This document shows, piece after piece, positions 34,089 to 43,274 of a stretch of DNA of 64,000 bases. Source of the stretch: Grifola frondosa. Taxonomy: Eukaryota > Basidiomycota > Agaricomycetes > Polyporales > Grifolaceae. The stretch covers positions 1-64,000 of the forward strand of contig LUGG01000027.1 in assembly GCA_001683735.1 (NCBI GenBank). The letters are read 5' to 3'. The translations under genes were made by a program, and so were the position numbers. The notes under the pieces were generated by a model. That model had not been told where the DNA came from. It made no database searches and saw only the letters and a program-made list of their open reading frames with translations. Within the stretch, counting starts at the first letter, position 1; each line of letters begins with the position of its first letter.

Positions 34089-35000
34089 CATTCCTCGACG
34101 GAGATCCCGCACTGAATATCGGCACTGATAAGGAAAGGATGGCGGGGACGCGGCTCCTGACCAGGTTGAGCCTTGCCGACCCGATCTGAATTGTGCTATG
34201 GCCCCTCTCTTTAAATTTTCAGTCCCTTCATTTCTAACCCCTCCGTTCCTTACATTAAGTACAATTTTGCTATCGCAGAACGCTCTTCAGTATTGTCTGT
34301 CCCACTGAGGCCTACGTATTATTCCACGTCACTTGCGCGGATCGTTTTGTACCTGCTATCTCTGCGATGGCGCGGAGGTCATACTCTCACGTAGTATCCA
34401 TTGAACAGCTGATAAATACGGAGCAGATGTGTATAGTAATGCAGTTCAGGTTCTTACCTCCGTCGCGCTTTTTCATGCGAATGGTTCACACTCAACTTCA
34501 AGCCCGACCGCTTAATATTCACCTGGTTGCCGCAGTTCGCGACATAGAATACGAAAAATTGTCAGTGAAATTGGTGAGCGGGATCAGGGAGATGTGTAAT
34601 CGGCATGATGGGCAAGAGGTGAGCAGAAGAGTACTGTAGTGTCGGTTATTGTTTAGTGCTCAGCTGTGTGGCGAAATATGTGCGCCAACGAGCATCAACT
34701 GGCATCCACGATCAAATCATGCTCGTGGTCCCCTCTCGCATCGAACGTGTATTGCAACCAGAAAATCACAACGTCCAAATAATGTGGCTACCCGCTCCCA
34801 TACAGCCAAACCTGAGAGGATTGCTCCGCTCAAATGGGATCTTGTAAGCTTAATTGGGTCACTAAGTCCATCACATCTTTTCTGGCTATATCCAAGGTGA
34901 CGTTCAATGAGGTATCTCCGTCGAGGAAAGTCAAAATAAGGGGAATATCACACAATATGAGGCCTATCACTGTCAGTCGCACTGTTCGAATCGACGGTTG
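34089..35000. other. 3' flank of esterase A and unannotated stretch
   Basis: 34089-34490 is the distal part of arm A and includes the displaced esterase C-terminal codons to about 34190. 34491-35000 has no recognised feature. Confidence 0.5.
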
Positions 35001-36052
35001 TCACAAATGGATGAGATAATCAGCCGTTTCTCCTCCACTGAAGACGTCACTGGGGTCAGTCGCGTCAGTAGCAATCATAAGGCGACGTAGTTGCGCATAT
35101 AAAATAAAACGACACTGACCTCTCCCAATCCTGGGATACTGTTGCGCTCGCTGGCTGTGAAAACCGAATCCATCAGCGAAATGGGGAATTGCGTGTATCG
35201 ATAAAATACGCACTGAATGACCAAACTGGCTGGCGTCCCGCCGCATGCGCAAGCAGGAACATACGGGGGCCTGGAAGGTTACATCGCCTGGGAATGCTGC
35301 GAGCCTTTCACACTGTGGAGTGAAGGCGAACGAGTCGTCGGTCCCATACGGTGATCCTTGACACACATCACTGGGACTGACCGATAGTTCCTGCTAACGA
35401 AGATAATAGTTGTGCACGGTGAACCCCCCTACGTTATGACAAATGGAAGGCCAAATATGGCGAATATGAGTTCTGCCTACCACCGTAGATCTACTAATAC
35501 ACGATGTCAGTATGTTTCTGATGATACCGTTAAGTGACTTACTACAAGTACAGGAAGATTGGCCTTCCCAGGAGGTGCGACGGGGGTCAGAACGTGGAAA
35601 TTCGGACCTGAGATCGTATCAAAATCGCAAGTGAAATCTCACGACCATACGCTCACAATCTTCGCTTTGAGAGACGTTCACCCGGTAGGAACTATAGCGG
35701 AATATGCCAACAGGATTTCTAATATATCATCTAGGACAGAAGGGAGCGGTGCGATCTGCTGAGGGCGCTGGGGACCAAAGACGATAGCATTGATGGTTCC
35801 ACTGTAATTCCGGATTGGATGTGGAGGCGCAGACGGAGATCGCAGACTCTGGATGACAATAAAGAGTCAAATATCGCTGTCGACCACATCAATCTTAAGA
35901 ATAACTGCTCACGGCGGTGATGCGAATGGGATCCCAAGAAATTGGTCGATTGAGCCAATAGAGGTCCCCATAACAATCGCACTGTCCAATTGGACAGTAG
36001 GAAGTTGTGCGCAATAAGTGGCGGCGGCAAAAGAGTAATAGAGGAGGAAGTC
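35001..36052 (-). pseudogene. Carboxylesterase C, internally deleted and split by a copia element
   Basis: Minus strand from 36052: SFAAATYCAQLPTVQLDS, then SIDQFLGIPFASPP, YSGTINAIVFGPQ, VLTPVAPPGKANLPVLV, a mutated IYGG exon, a jump to GGFTVHN and NYR, then GSPYGTDDSFAFTPQCERL, FPGDVTFQAP and DVFSGGETADYLIHL with a stop near 35024. The central part, including the catalytic GESAG exon, has been deleted. Its start codon and the first part of its signal peptide lie on the far side of the copia element (41116-41147). More divergent from esterases A and B than they are from each other. Confidence 0.85.
36048..36052. repeat. Target-site duplication, left copy
   Basis: AAGTC, matching 41116-41120. 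Confidence 0.9.
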
Positions 36053-36282
36053 TGTTAAGGTAAAGCTCAGTCTCGAAGTACTCGACTAATATTATAATCT
36101 AACTACCTGTTAAGGTAAAGCTGGTACAGAAGTTAGTCCGTGAACTAATGCTACAATTCATCTACTCACCTCAGTCTCGAAGTACTCGACTGAGGTGTTT
36201 ACAAGGTAAGTACGCGCGTCCAAGTGCGCTCTGTCACATCACGTGCGTCCTGTCACGCGTTCCGCGGTCTCCTCGCACAACA
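36053..36282 (-). repeat. 3' LTR of the copia element
   Basis: TGTTAAGG to CACAACA on the plus strand. TGTTAAGGTAAAGCT occurs twice and CAGTCTCGAAGTACTCGACT twice inside it. The second of the latter is flanked to form a 9-bp stem (ACCTCAGTC with GACTGAGGT). A purine tract (AGGGGAGT on the minus strand, 36283-36290) borders it and is the likely polypurine primer. Confidence 0.95.
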
Positions 36283-36287
36283 CTCCC

Positions 36288-37230
36288 CTAGACCGCGATA
36301 CCCAGGAAAAGCAAGTGCTTCATCAACACCTGCGGTCCTAACGCCTTCGTGAATATATCTGCAGGGTTCTCCGTGCCAGGGATGTGAACGATCTTGAGTT
36401 CCTTCAAGCAGATTGCGTCGCGTAGCCAATGGTATCTGACATTCAAATGCCTGACGCGCGAGTAGTTCATGGACTTCGTGGCGAGACTCTCGCCGCCCGA
36501 GCTGTCCATCCGTAAGATGACGGGCGAGTCCACTGGGATGTAAATGTCAGCCATGAACTTCGCTAGCCACAGTGCGGTTGTCCCGCGTGCGTAACCGCGA
36601 TGTATTCCGCTTCTGTGGTCGACAGCGCCACCACATCCTGTCGCCGCGAGCTCCACGAGACCGGTCCTCCAGCCATGACCGCTACGTGCCCATGAGTGGT
36701 TCGCCCTGAGTCGGGGCAGTCCCCGTGTGATGAATCGGCGTAGATCACGGGCTGGAGTTTCTCTTCCGAACCAGGCTGTGGTCTGCTGTAGACGATCCCG
36801 TAGTCAAGCGTTCCTTTTATGTAACGTAAGACTCTCTTGAGCGCACGCCAATGGGTGATCCCGGGGTTTGTCATGAACCTGCTGAGCATCTGAACTGGAT
36901 ATGAAAGGTCAGGGCCGTGGCGACACTCAGATACATGATGGCCCCGAGCGCCTCGCGGTATGGGATCGACGCCATTTCGAGAGCCTCCTCGGGAGTCGTC
37001 GGCTCAGTGGATTTAGAAGCTTTTGCCCGGGTTCGAGAGGAGTGATAACTGGGTTCGAGTCTTGCATGTTGAAACGCTGCAGGACACGTTCGGCGTAGCT
37101 CCGCTGACTGAGTTTCATCGTCCCAGCTTTCTTTCTCGTTCGACGGCCACTCCGAGCATGAACCGGAGTTCTCCCCCTCCACTGAGGCGGTAGCGGGCTC
37201 CAATATCACGGCGTGCGACTGCCAGGCCAT
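36288..37230 (-). pseudogene. copia RT C-terminus and RNase H, multiple frameshifts
   Basis: RNase H is recognised by YADSSHGDCPDSGRTTHGH, WSSRRQDVVALSTTEAEYIA, RMDSSGGESLATKS and IPGTENPADIFTKAL. Upstream blocks are MKLSQRSYAERVLQRFNM, TPEEALEMASIPYREALGAI and LSRFMTNPGITHWRALKRV. Adjacent blocks lie in different frames. Slips occur near 37125, 37010, 36897 and 36575, and most are explained by one missing base in a short G or C run. Confidence 0.9.
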
Positions 37231-37945
37231 TGTCCGTCGTGGCTACAGAGGTAATGTCATCGGTGTAGGTCGCCGAGATCGCTAGGCCGTTTTCGTCGAA
37301 CCTCGCGCGTACGCATTCATCCGCTCGGGACCGCTCGAAACCTAGGTCCTCCCAGGCGACGTCAAGGTCCTTCCACCAGTCGTTCCCCGACTGCATCAGT
37401 CCATAGAGGGAACGTAAGATAAGGCATACGTGGTCAGGGTACTCAGCTGACTCAAAGCCAGGAGGCTGCTCCATGTAAATGGTCTCCTGGGGCGTGGCAT
37501 TCAAGTAGGCCTTCTCGACGTCGTCCTGGCCCATGGCCATGTCGTGGTACGTCGCCGTGGCAAGGATGGTACGCAGGGATTCGAAACGCACGACTGACGC
37601 GTGCGTTTCGAAGTAGTCGACGCCGGGGATTTGATGGAATCCCTTCGCTACTAACCGGGCCTTGGGCTTCCATTTGCCTGTCTCGTCGTGTTTGCGTGCG
37701 TAAGCCCACCTACATCCAACTACGTTCATCTCCGGAGTCCGAGGCACAAGTTCCCAAGCACCGATGCGGAGCAAACCGTCGATCTCCTTCGCCATCGCCG
37801 GTGCCCATATCGCGTCCTCCCTCATCGCCTGTTTGTAGGTCATGGGAGTCTCGCCGCCCGTGAACGTGTCGCCTGTTTTGGGGTCAGTGGCTGCAAGTAG
37901 GGCCACGTACGCTGTGGCGCGGTCCTGCAGTGGGGTGCTCTGCAA
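37115..37945 (-). pseudogene. copia reverse transcriptase core
   Basis: Copies element RNA into cDNA. Motifs present are GCRWAYARKHDETGKWKPKA, RLVAKGFHQIPGVDYFETHA, MGQDDVEKAYLNA, YMEQPPGFE, LRSLYGLMQSGNDWW and the catalytic YTDDI (the YxDD box). This 276-codon block is uninterrupted. It is joined to the integrase by a slip near 38105 and to the RNase H region by one near 37125. Confidence 0.93.
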
Positions 37946-38001
37946 GTGCTCCCCCTGGTCCGCTTGGGCGGGAATGCGATCGTTTGCCCAGGCTGCCCCT
38001 T

Positions 38002-39123
38002 TCAGTGCCGCCTCTCTCTCGTGCTGTAGTGCATCCTTGGACTGCTGGAGTGCTTTGCTCGTCTTAGTGGTGCGCGTCGAGCGACGTAGAGGCGCGGGCG
38101 GGGGACGGCTGCTGGTGGCGCGTCGTCATTGTCTGCGACTTCCTCAATGCGTGCAGTGGGCGTGGGTTGTGTGCTCGCTGACGGCGGGGCTGGCTCGACG
38201 GTTGTGACAGGGATCGGATTGGCAATTGTAGCTGCGTCTAGACTCGCTCCTACGTCGTATGTGCGTTCACCATCCGCTGTTAGGGTGCGGTGCCCAGGGC
38301 CCTCTTCGAACGTTACGTCGCGTGCCCGAAACACGCGGCCGTGTGGTCCGTCGGTGGGGTCCCATAGGCGGTAGTTGGCATCCTCGGTATAGCCCACCAT
38401 TATGCATCGTGTGGACTTCGGATCGAGCTTCTTGCGCGTGGCGTCAGGTATCTTAGCATAAGCAACGCTCCCGAAAGCGCGCAGGTGCGATACATTGGGC
38501 TTGTGCCCGTTCCAACGTTCGAACGGCGTCATGCCATCTTGGCGAGCAGAACAGGTGATGTTCTGGAGATATGTCCAGCACATAAGTGCTTCAGCCCAGA
38601 GAAAATTGGGAATGCCTGCATCGAATAACATGGCCCGAGTGTGATCCCCGATGGTGCGATGGCCACGCTCGGCTACGCCGTTTTGCTCCGGCGTGTAAGG
38701 TGTGGTAGGCTCTGCGACTATTCCGTGTTCGGCAAAATACGCGTCCCATGTCGCGTTGACAAATTCTTTGCCGTTGTCGTACCGCACGCGTCGAATGTCG
38801 CGTCCGGTTTGCGTCTTCAGCATGATCCTGTAGTTGTGGAAGCACGCGAGCGTGACGTCAGCCGCTTTCGACGCTATAGGATAGGCGACTGCGTACGAGG
38901 TCCCGCCGTCATTGCATGTTAGGGCGTACTCCATGCCGCCGAGACTGGGGACCTGAAAGCGTCCCATAAGATCTATGTACACGCGTTCACCAGGTTCGGT
39001 TTCGGCTTCGGCTGGGTAGAAGGGTTGCCGCGTTTGTTTTCCCTTAATGCAGTCTTCGCACTTTCCTGGCGCTGGGCCGCTCCCTTTGATGTTGAGCCCG
39101 TTAACGAGACCTTGGGCAGCCAT
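38002..39123 (-). pseudogene. copia integrase
   Basis: Inserts the cDNA into the host genome. It has the GKCEDCIKGKQTR zinc-binding tail, core residues in YIDLMGRF, RYDNGKEFVN (DNG...E) and TPYTPEQNGVAERGHRTI, and the copia-type LRAFGSVAYAKIPD and VGYTEDANYRLWDP blocks. It is in the same frame as the preceding GAG-pre-integrase piece but separated by an in-frame TGA at 39124-39126. Confidence 0.93.
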
Positions 39124-39930
39124 TCATTGAACAGTACGCTCGCTGACGTGCCCCAGGCGACGGTGCCATGTGGCGATATCAACAGCTGCCGGCGCGCCTT
39201 TGGCGGCGAAAGCGTGTGCGGCGAGCGCACGGGGGTCGTAAGTGATGTCAACCGCGGGGACGTTCTGGGAGGATATAGGCTGGAGGACGACTTCGTATAA
39301 GTCCGTGGTGAGTCGCTTGCCGGTAAAAACTGGGTGCTTAGCGGACGGGTCGTAGACCGTCAGTACACCATCGTACATCGTGATGAGCCGGCCACTGCGG
39401 TCGATGCGGGCAAGCGAGATGAGGTTGGTAGCCAGTCCGGGTGCGTGCACAGCGTCGCGGAAAGTGACAGTTTGTGTCTTCCCGCCAACCTCGACTTTGC
39501 GTGAACTGTGCCCAGACCGACTATTGCGAAAGTAGAGTCTGCTCCAGCGGCGTGTCCGACGCGTGGTTCTATGGCGACGTAGTCAGTGAAATGCGCACGT
39601 TGTGTGAAATAATGATGCGTGGCGCCCGAGTCCGCGAGTGCCGTCCATCGCGAGTTGGGGGCGGGTTTGTAGTCAGCGGGAATAACTGCGTTCGTGAGGA
39701 ATATGTGGTAGTTAAACGGGTCGCTGACAGGTTTGGGGTCCTCATTTCTGGTCGTGAGATGCGCCTTGTGGGCCTGCGTAGCGGCAACGCTTGCAGCCGC
39801 TGCCGTTTCCGCCGTGGTTCCCGTAGTGGCGACGTTCGCGGAGTGGGTCGTTCTCGATGCTAACTCTGCGGGTGACCCTCTGCGACCCTTGGGCACCACC
39901 TTCCAGTGTGCGGGTTGTTGGCCCGCACGC
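39124..39930 (-). pseudogene. copia protease and GAG-pre-integrase
   Basis: The aspartic protease is marked by WTALADSGATHHYFT. Downstream, VTFRDAVHAPGLATNLISL and WHRRLGHVSERTV are the GAG-pre-integrase region with the HH part of the zinc site. The protease lies one frame away from gag and from the integrase: a run of eight Gs on the minus strand (39930-39937) shifts into this frame, and a missing G near 39498 shifts back. The segment ends in the TGA at 39124. Confidence 0.9.
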
Positions 39931-40698
39931 CCCCCCCTCAACGTAGCACTGCTCGCGGGTGTGTCCGCGTCCCATGCACCACGAGCATGTCGGACGTTGG
40001 CCTTGTGCCGCGTTGCGCGGTGTTCGCAACGAAGGCTTGTCCTGTATGCCGCGGATTGGATCGAGAGAGTTTCCGGTGGCAAGAGCCTCCTCCTCCACGA
40101 GAGTGGTGATCGTGCTAATAACGTGGTCGGGGTCGGTGCTGCCGAGAAGTGGCACAGTGATGGATCGCATGGACTGGGGCATCGATCTGCAGAGGATGAC
40201 TGAGAACTGCTCCTCCGGGAGTGATGCACCGAGCTCGAGCGCGGTGCTGCGACGTGCGTGCATCTCTTCGAAGTGGGCATAGAGGTCGGTGCCGGGGACG
40301 TACTTGAGCGCGCGGACGTGGTCGACAGCATTCATGAGAGATACGGAGTCGGTACGCTCACGCTTGTCCTTCAATTGCTTCCATATTTCGGCAGCGGTCT
40401 TCCCATCGGCAGCGACTCCGGAGCTTCGGAAGTGTTTGATATTGAGAATCATAATTGCCTTGCATACTTCATCCTCGTCATCCCATGCTTCCCCGAGTGC
40501 GACGCTGGTAGGCTCCTCGGTACCGTCGGCCGCGAGGACTGCAGTGGGGCGGCCTTTCGATCCATCGAGGTGACCGAACGACTTGCGCACCTTGCATATG
40601 CGGGTGACGCGGTCCTTCCAGTCAAGCCAGTTTGTGCGATCAAGTTGCTGAGATTCGGTGAAGTTTGGGATCTTCGTGTCCGGAACCGAAGACGCCAT
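39742..40698 (-). CDS. copia gag, with CCHC zinc knuckle
   Basis: Coat protein of the virus-like particle. It begins MASSVPDTKIPNFTESQQ, has the copia gag block WLDWKDRVTRICKVRKSF, then EIWKQLKDKRERTD and LPEEQFSVILCRSMP, and carries the zinc knuckle CSWCMGRGHTREQC (C-x2-C-x4-H-x4-C) near residue 240. After the knuckle the frame is shifted by a G8 run, so the final ~65 residues of this open frame are spurious. The gag domain itself is intact. Confidence 0.9.
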   Translation of the reverse strand: MASSVPDTKIPNFTESQQLDRTNWLDWKDRVTRICKVRKSFGHLDGSKGRPTAVLAADGTEEPTSVALGEAWDDEDEVCKAIMILNIKHFRSSGVAADGKTAAEIWKQLKDKRERTDSVSLMNAVDHVRALKYVPGTDLYAHFEEMHARRSTALELGASLPEEQFSVILCRSMPQSMRSITVPLLGSTDPDHVISTITTLVEEEALATGNSLDPIRGIQDKPSLRTPRNAAQGQRPTCSWCMGRGHTREQCYVEGGACGPTTRTLEGGAQGSQRVTRRVSIENDPLRERRHYGNHGGNGSGCKRCRYAGPQGASHDQK

Positions 40699-40874
40699 CG
40701 TTCGGGTGGCTGTATGCGGGGTATATGCGGTATATGCGGGGTATAAGTCGTGCGACGAGGTTCGGGCTCGTCGGCTTGGGTATCGGAGCGATGGTCTAGT
40801 CGCCGGTGTGTGAATCTGACGAGTTTCGGGCTCGTCGAGTCGATTCGAGCTGCTGGGCTTCAGTAGTACTTATT

Positions 40875-40885
40875 GGCTCATAACC
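40875..40885. promoter_or_regulatory. Primer binding site: initiator Met-tRNA anticodon-stem type
   Basis: Directly next to the 5' LTR the plus strand reads GGCTCATAACC, the anticodon stem-loop sequence (CAT) of initiator methionine tRNA. The minus-strand element RNA therefore offers GGTTATGAGCC as primer site. Priming from an internally cut half tRNA is known for Drosophila copia. The base pairing is seen; use of a half tRNA is inferred. Confidence 0.75.
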
Positions 40886-41115
40886 TGTTAAGGTAAAGCT
40901 CAGTCTCGAAGTACTCGACTAATATTATAATCTAACTACCTGTTAAGGTAAAGCTGGTACAGAAGTTAGTCCGTGAACTAATGCTACAATTCATCTACTC
41001 ACCTCAGTCTCGAAGTACTCGACTGAGGTGTTTACAAGGTAAGTACGCGCGTCCAAGTGCGCTCTGTCACATCACGTGCGTCCTGTCACGCGTTCCGCGG
41101 TCTCCTCGCACAACA
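40886..41115 (-). repeat. 5' LTR of the copia element
   Basis: Identical by eye to 36053-36282 over 230 bp. On the element's own strand it runs TGTTGTGC to TTAACA. Confidence 0.95.
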
Positions 41116-41120
41116 AAGTC
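41116..41120. repeat. Target-site duplication, right copy
   Basis: AAGTC, matching 36048-36052. Confidence 0.9.
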
Positions 41121-41147
41121 AACTGGGCACAGTTGTCGGAATAACAT
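41116..41147 (-). pseudogene. Severed start of carboxylesterase C
   Basis: The minus strand from 41147 reads MLFRQLCPVDF and then, if the copia element and one AAGTC copy are removed, continues in frame into LLYYSFAAATYCAQ at 36052. A TATA-like TTTATAAT lies about 48 bp upstream (41191-41198). So copia landed inside the signal-peptide codons of this gene. Confidence 0.85.
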
Positions 41148-41287
41148 GATGTGAAGGAAGGTTCAATGTATGAGCTATCGTTCCCGACCCATTATAAAGG
41201 TGATCCGATGGAGTAGAATGCATCTACACATCGCTGAGGCAGCGTCACTCAGCAGGCGAGCATTTCGAAACAGACATAGCCGGCGCC

Positions 41288-41718
41288 CATCAGCAAAATC
41301 CAAATCTGTCTTATTCACTCTTTTTCGTCTGGAGTCTCTTGTACAAGACACCCCAGAGCAAACAAGACCCACCAGACCATCCATAAGGTCCCCCTCTCTG
41401 AATGTGTCTTTCTCGTCTTGAGCTGTCTGGTTTGTCTCCTTTTTACATGCCATATGTACCTCAAGACATTCCAGACATTCCAGACAGCACAAATAATTCA
41501 GACTTTTCAGACCTTTAAGATAAGTGCTCACTCAAAACTAAATTAAGATGTGTAAGAATTACAAGACTGCAAAGAAGTATTACAAGAACATGCTAAATGA
41601 AGACCAGCCTGACAAGGCTTAAGAGTGACTGATAAGGAAAGACTACCCAGACAAACAAGACAGCAAAGACAAACAAGATGGCTAAGAGCACTAAGACAAG
41701 CAAGAGCGTTGAACAGTG
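41288..41718 (-). repeat. Dispersed repeat R2, copy 2
   Basis: Reverse complement of 14643-15066 with few differences; one is an extra CCAGACATT word near 41470. Flanks are unrelated to copy 1 beyond the shared ends CATCAGCAAAATCC and TTGAACAGTG, so these mark the element limits. Confidence 0.88.
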
Positions 41719-42128
41719 CAGTGATGTCGTGTGCGGTAACCTCACCCTAGACACACATTCAGCAACTATCTTCAAAGAAAAGGAAAAATACGATCAACAT
41801 GCCTAGTGCAGGACAGCAACGCGCTTCACCGGATATATCTCTGATATGTCCGTGGCATATTCGAAGACACCCTGTCAGATAATCCAAAGCTATGCAAATC
41901 AAGAAGGCTTACCACAAGCTCGGCGCGAACCTCGCGCCCTCCCTCCGTGCATACCACCCGCTCCTCCTTCCCGCTCGCACCGATCCGAACTGTCTTGCAT
42001 GGGGAAAGAGAAGAGAGGTTGAGGCGGTTCTCCAAGGATGGTGTTGACATTTAGCGTGGCGAGCGCAGACGCGACCGTCAGGGTCCTATTTAGCATGCTG
42101 TCCAATGCTCATACAAGCCACTCACTCT
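41719..42128. other. Mosaic region with a diverged short duplication
   Basis: About 60 bp near 41812-41870 resemble 42182-42240 (GCGCTTC, CGTGGCATATTC). A minus-strand open piece, CKTVRIGASGKEERVVCTE, ends at a GTAAGCC donor (about 41906) and could be an exon of an unidentified gene. Confidence 0.4.
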
Positions 42129-42464
42129 TTACATGCATACTCTGGTCGAATCGCGGCAGAAAGGTGAAGCGCGAATGCAGCAGAGCGGCGCGCTTCGCCA
42201 GATATCTCTCTCTATGTTCGTGGCATATTCTAGCATGCCCTCAAAGCGTTCGCTGCAGTTTGGCTTGAAGTCCGGCCAGTCCTGTGCGCCCGGAATGGTC
42301 TCGCGGAGGTTGCTCATGAACTGGCAGCCGTTACACACGCCCAGCGTGAACGTATCTGCCCGCTCGAACAACGTGTGGAACTCCTTGCGTGCGGTAGTAT
42401 TGAGCAACACCGAGTTCGCCCAGCCCTTGCCTGCGCCAAGGATGTCGCTGTGCGAGAACATCAC
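42129..42464 (-). pseudogene. Fragment of phosphoribosylformylglycinamidine synthase (glutaminase domain)
   Basis: The minus strand reads [40 protein letters not shown] and [15 protein letters not shown]. This matches the C-terminal glutamine amidotransferase domain of the de novo purine enzyme, including the nucleophile cysteine in GVCNGCQ. The fragment covers roughly 75 residues out of a protein of about 1,350. It is cut at both sides: upstream is unrelated, and after ERFEG the frame runs into the local duplicated sequence. It is therefore a transplanted gene fragment. Confidence 0.88.
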
Positions 42465-42662
42465 CGAGAGTCACCGTGCCGTCTGCCAAGATGCTGGTGC
42501 TGAACTATTAGTGATTTTAACAGGAGTGCTAGGCAAGTATTAAAATAGTAGAAGCGAGGTAGTCGCTCTGAATGTCGGCAGCAATGGAGGTATGGTGGTG
42601 GTCGGCATTGTCGTCTATGGAGAGAAGGGTGAGAAACCAAAGTTGAACTTGCACGTCCAAAT

Positions 42663-43055
42663 GTGGGCACAGGCTACCTGCCTTTTGGAACACCGTGTGA
42701 CAACCAACTTGAAGTCTTTCGCAATGATAGTACTTATCCTCAGGCAGTCGTCGACGTCCGATCTCCCTTCTGTCACCGCCACCCCGCCGCGTTGCTTGCT
42801 GTCGACTTTCCCTTCCTCGACGCAGTGCTCGCCGCCACGTTCTACGCGGACCGCACCCTCACGCTCGGCCTGGAGCTCCCGCCGTACCTCTGCACCCCGC
42901 GCCTCCTCGAGGTTGTACGCTGTTACACGTGCGAGCTGCGCCCGCCTCTCATGGCCGTGTTGAGAACGGCGTGTTCTCCTCGTGCTCGGAGGCCCCCAGC
43001 GGTCTCTCTTGACATGATTGCGCTCGACAATGAAGGCAAATATCCTGTCCCGTAA
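42663..43055 (+). pseudogene. Exon of an unrecognised protein
   Basis: The frame reads LLAVDFPFLDAVLAATFYAD, LGLELPPYLCTPRLLEVV and LDMIALDNEGKYPVP and closes at a GTAAGG splice donor, which suggests genuine coding sequence. I do not recognise the family. No convincing partner exon was found downstream before the phosphatase gene. Confidence 0.45.
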
Positions 43056-43274
43056 GGCACGAGCACTTGCAGTTGAGTAACTTCAGGTCCAGTTTTCTCT
43101 TTCCCATTATGCAGAGCGATGTTCGTAATCACGTCCGTGTCGTAGCTGACAGCGACGTTGATGACCGGTACCCGAGTAAACCGTCAAACCGTCACGGTCT
43201 TCCTCAACCCGCGCTCATGTAAAGCTGCGCAGAGAATGCACCACTAGTTCTCTTCATCCCGCTCATTTCCAGCC

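Larger units (their letters stand above)
30604..34490. repeat. Inverted duplication, arm A (about 3.9 kb)
   Basis: Matches the reverse complement of 57595-61446 along its whole length with scattered substitutions and short indels. The left limit is at ACAATTCGTG (about 30604), the right limit at TTTTTCATGCGAA (about 34490). The arm carries a truncated esterase 5' remnant, a full carboxylesterase and its 3' flank. The two arms are separated by about 23 kb. Confidence 0.93.
36053..41115 (-). mobile_element. Ty1/copia LTR retrotransposon, full length, identical LTRs
   Basis: 5,063 bp bounded by 230-bp LTRs (36053-36282 and 40886-41115) that are identical by eye. They are flanked by the 5-bp duplication AAGTC (36048-36052 and 41116-41120). 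Gene order on the minus strand is gag, protease, integrase, reverse transcriptase, RNase H, which is copia order. Identical LTRs imply very recent insertion, yet the coding region carries about seven frameshifts and one stop. It interrupts the first exon of carboxylesterase C. Confidence 0.97.

Noticed and set aside
40700..40750. Tandem GTATATGCGG words near the copia gag start as a separate minisatellite
   Set aside because: Only two to three short units within the element leader; insufficient for a feature.
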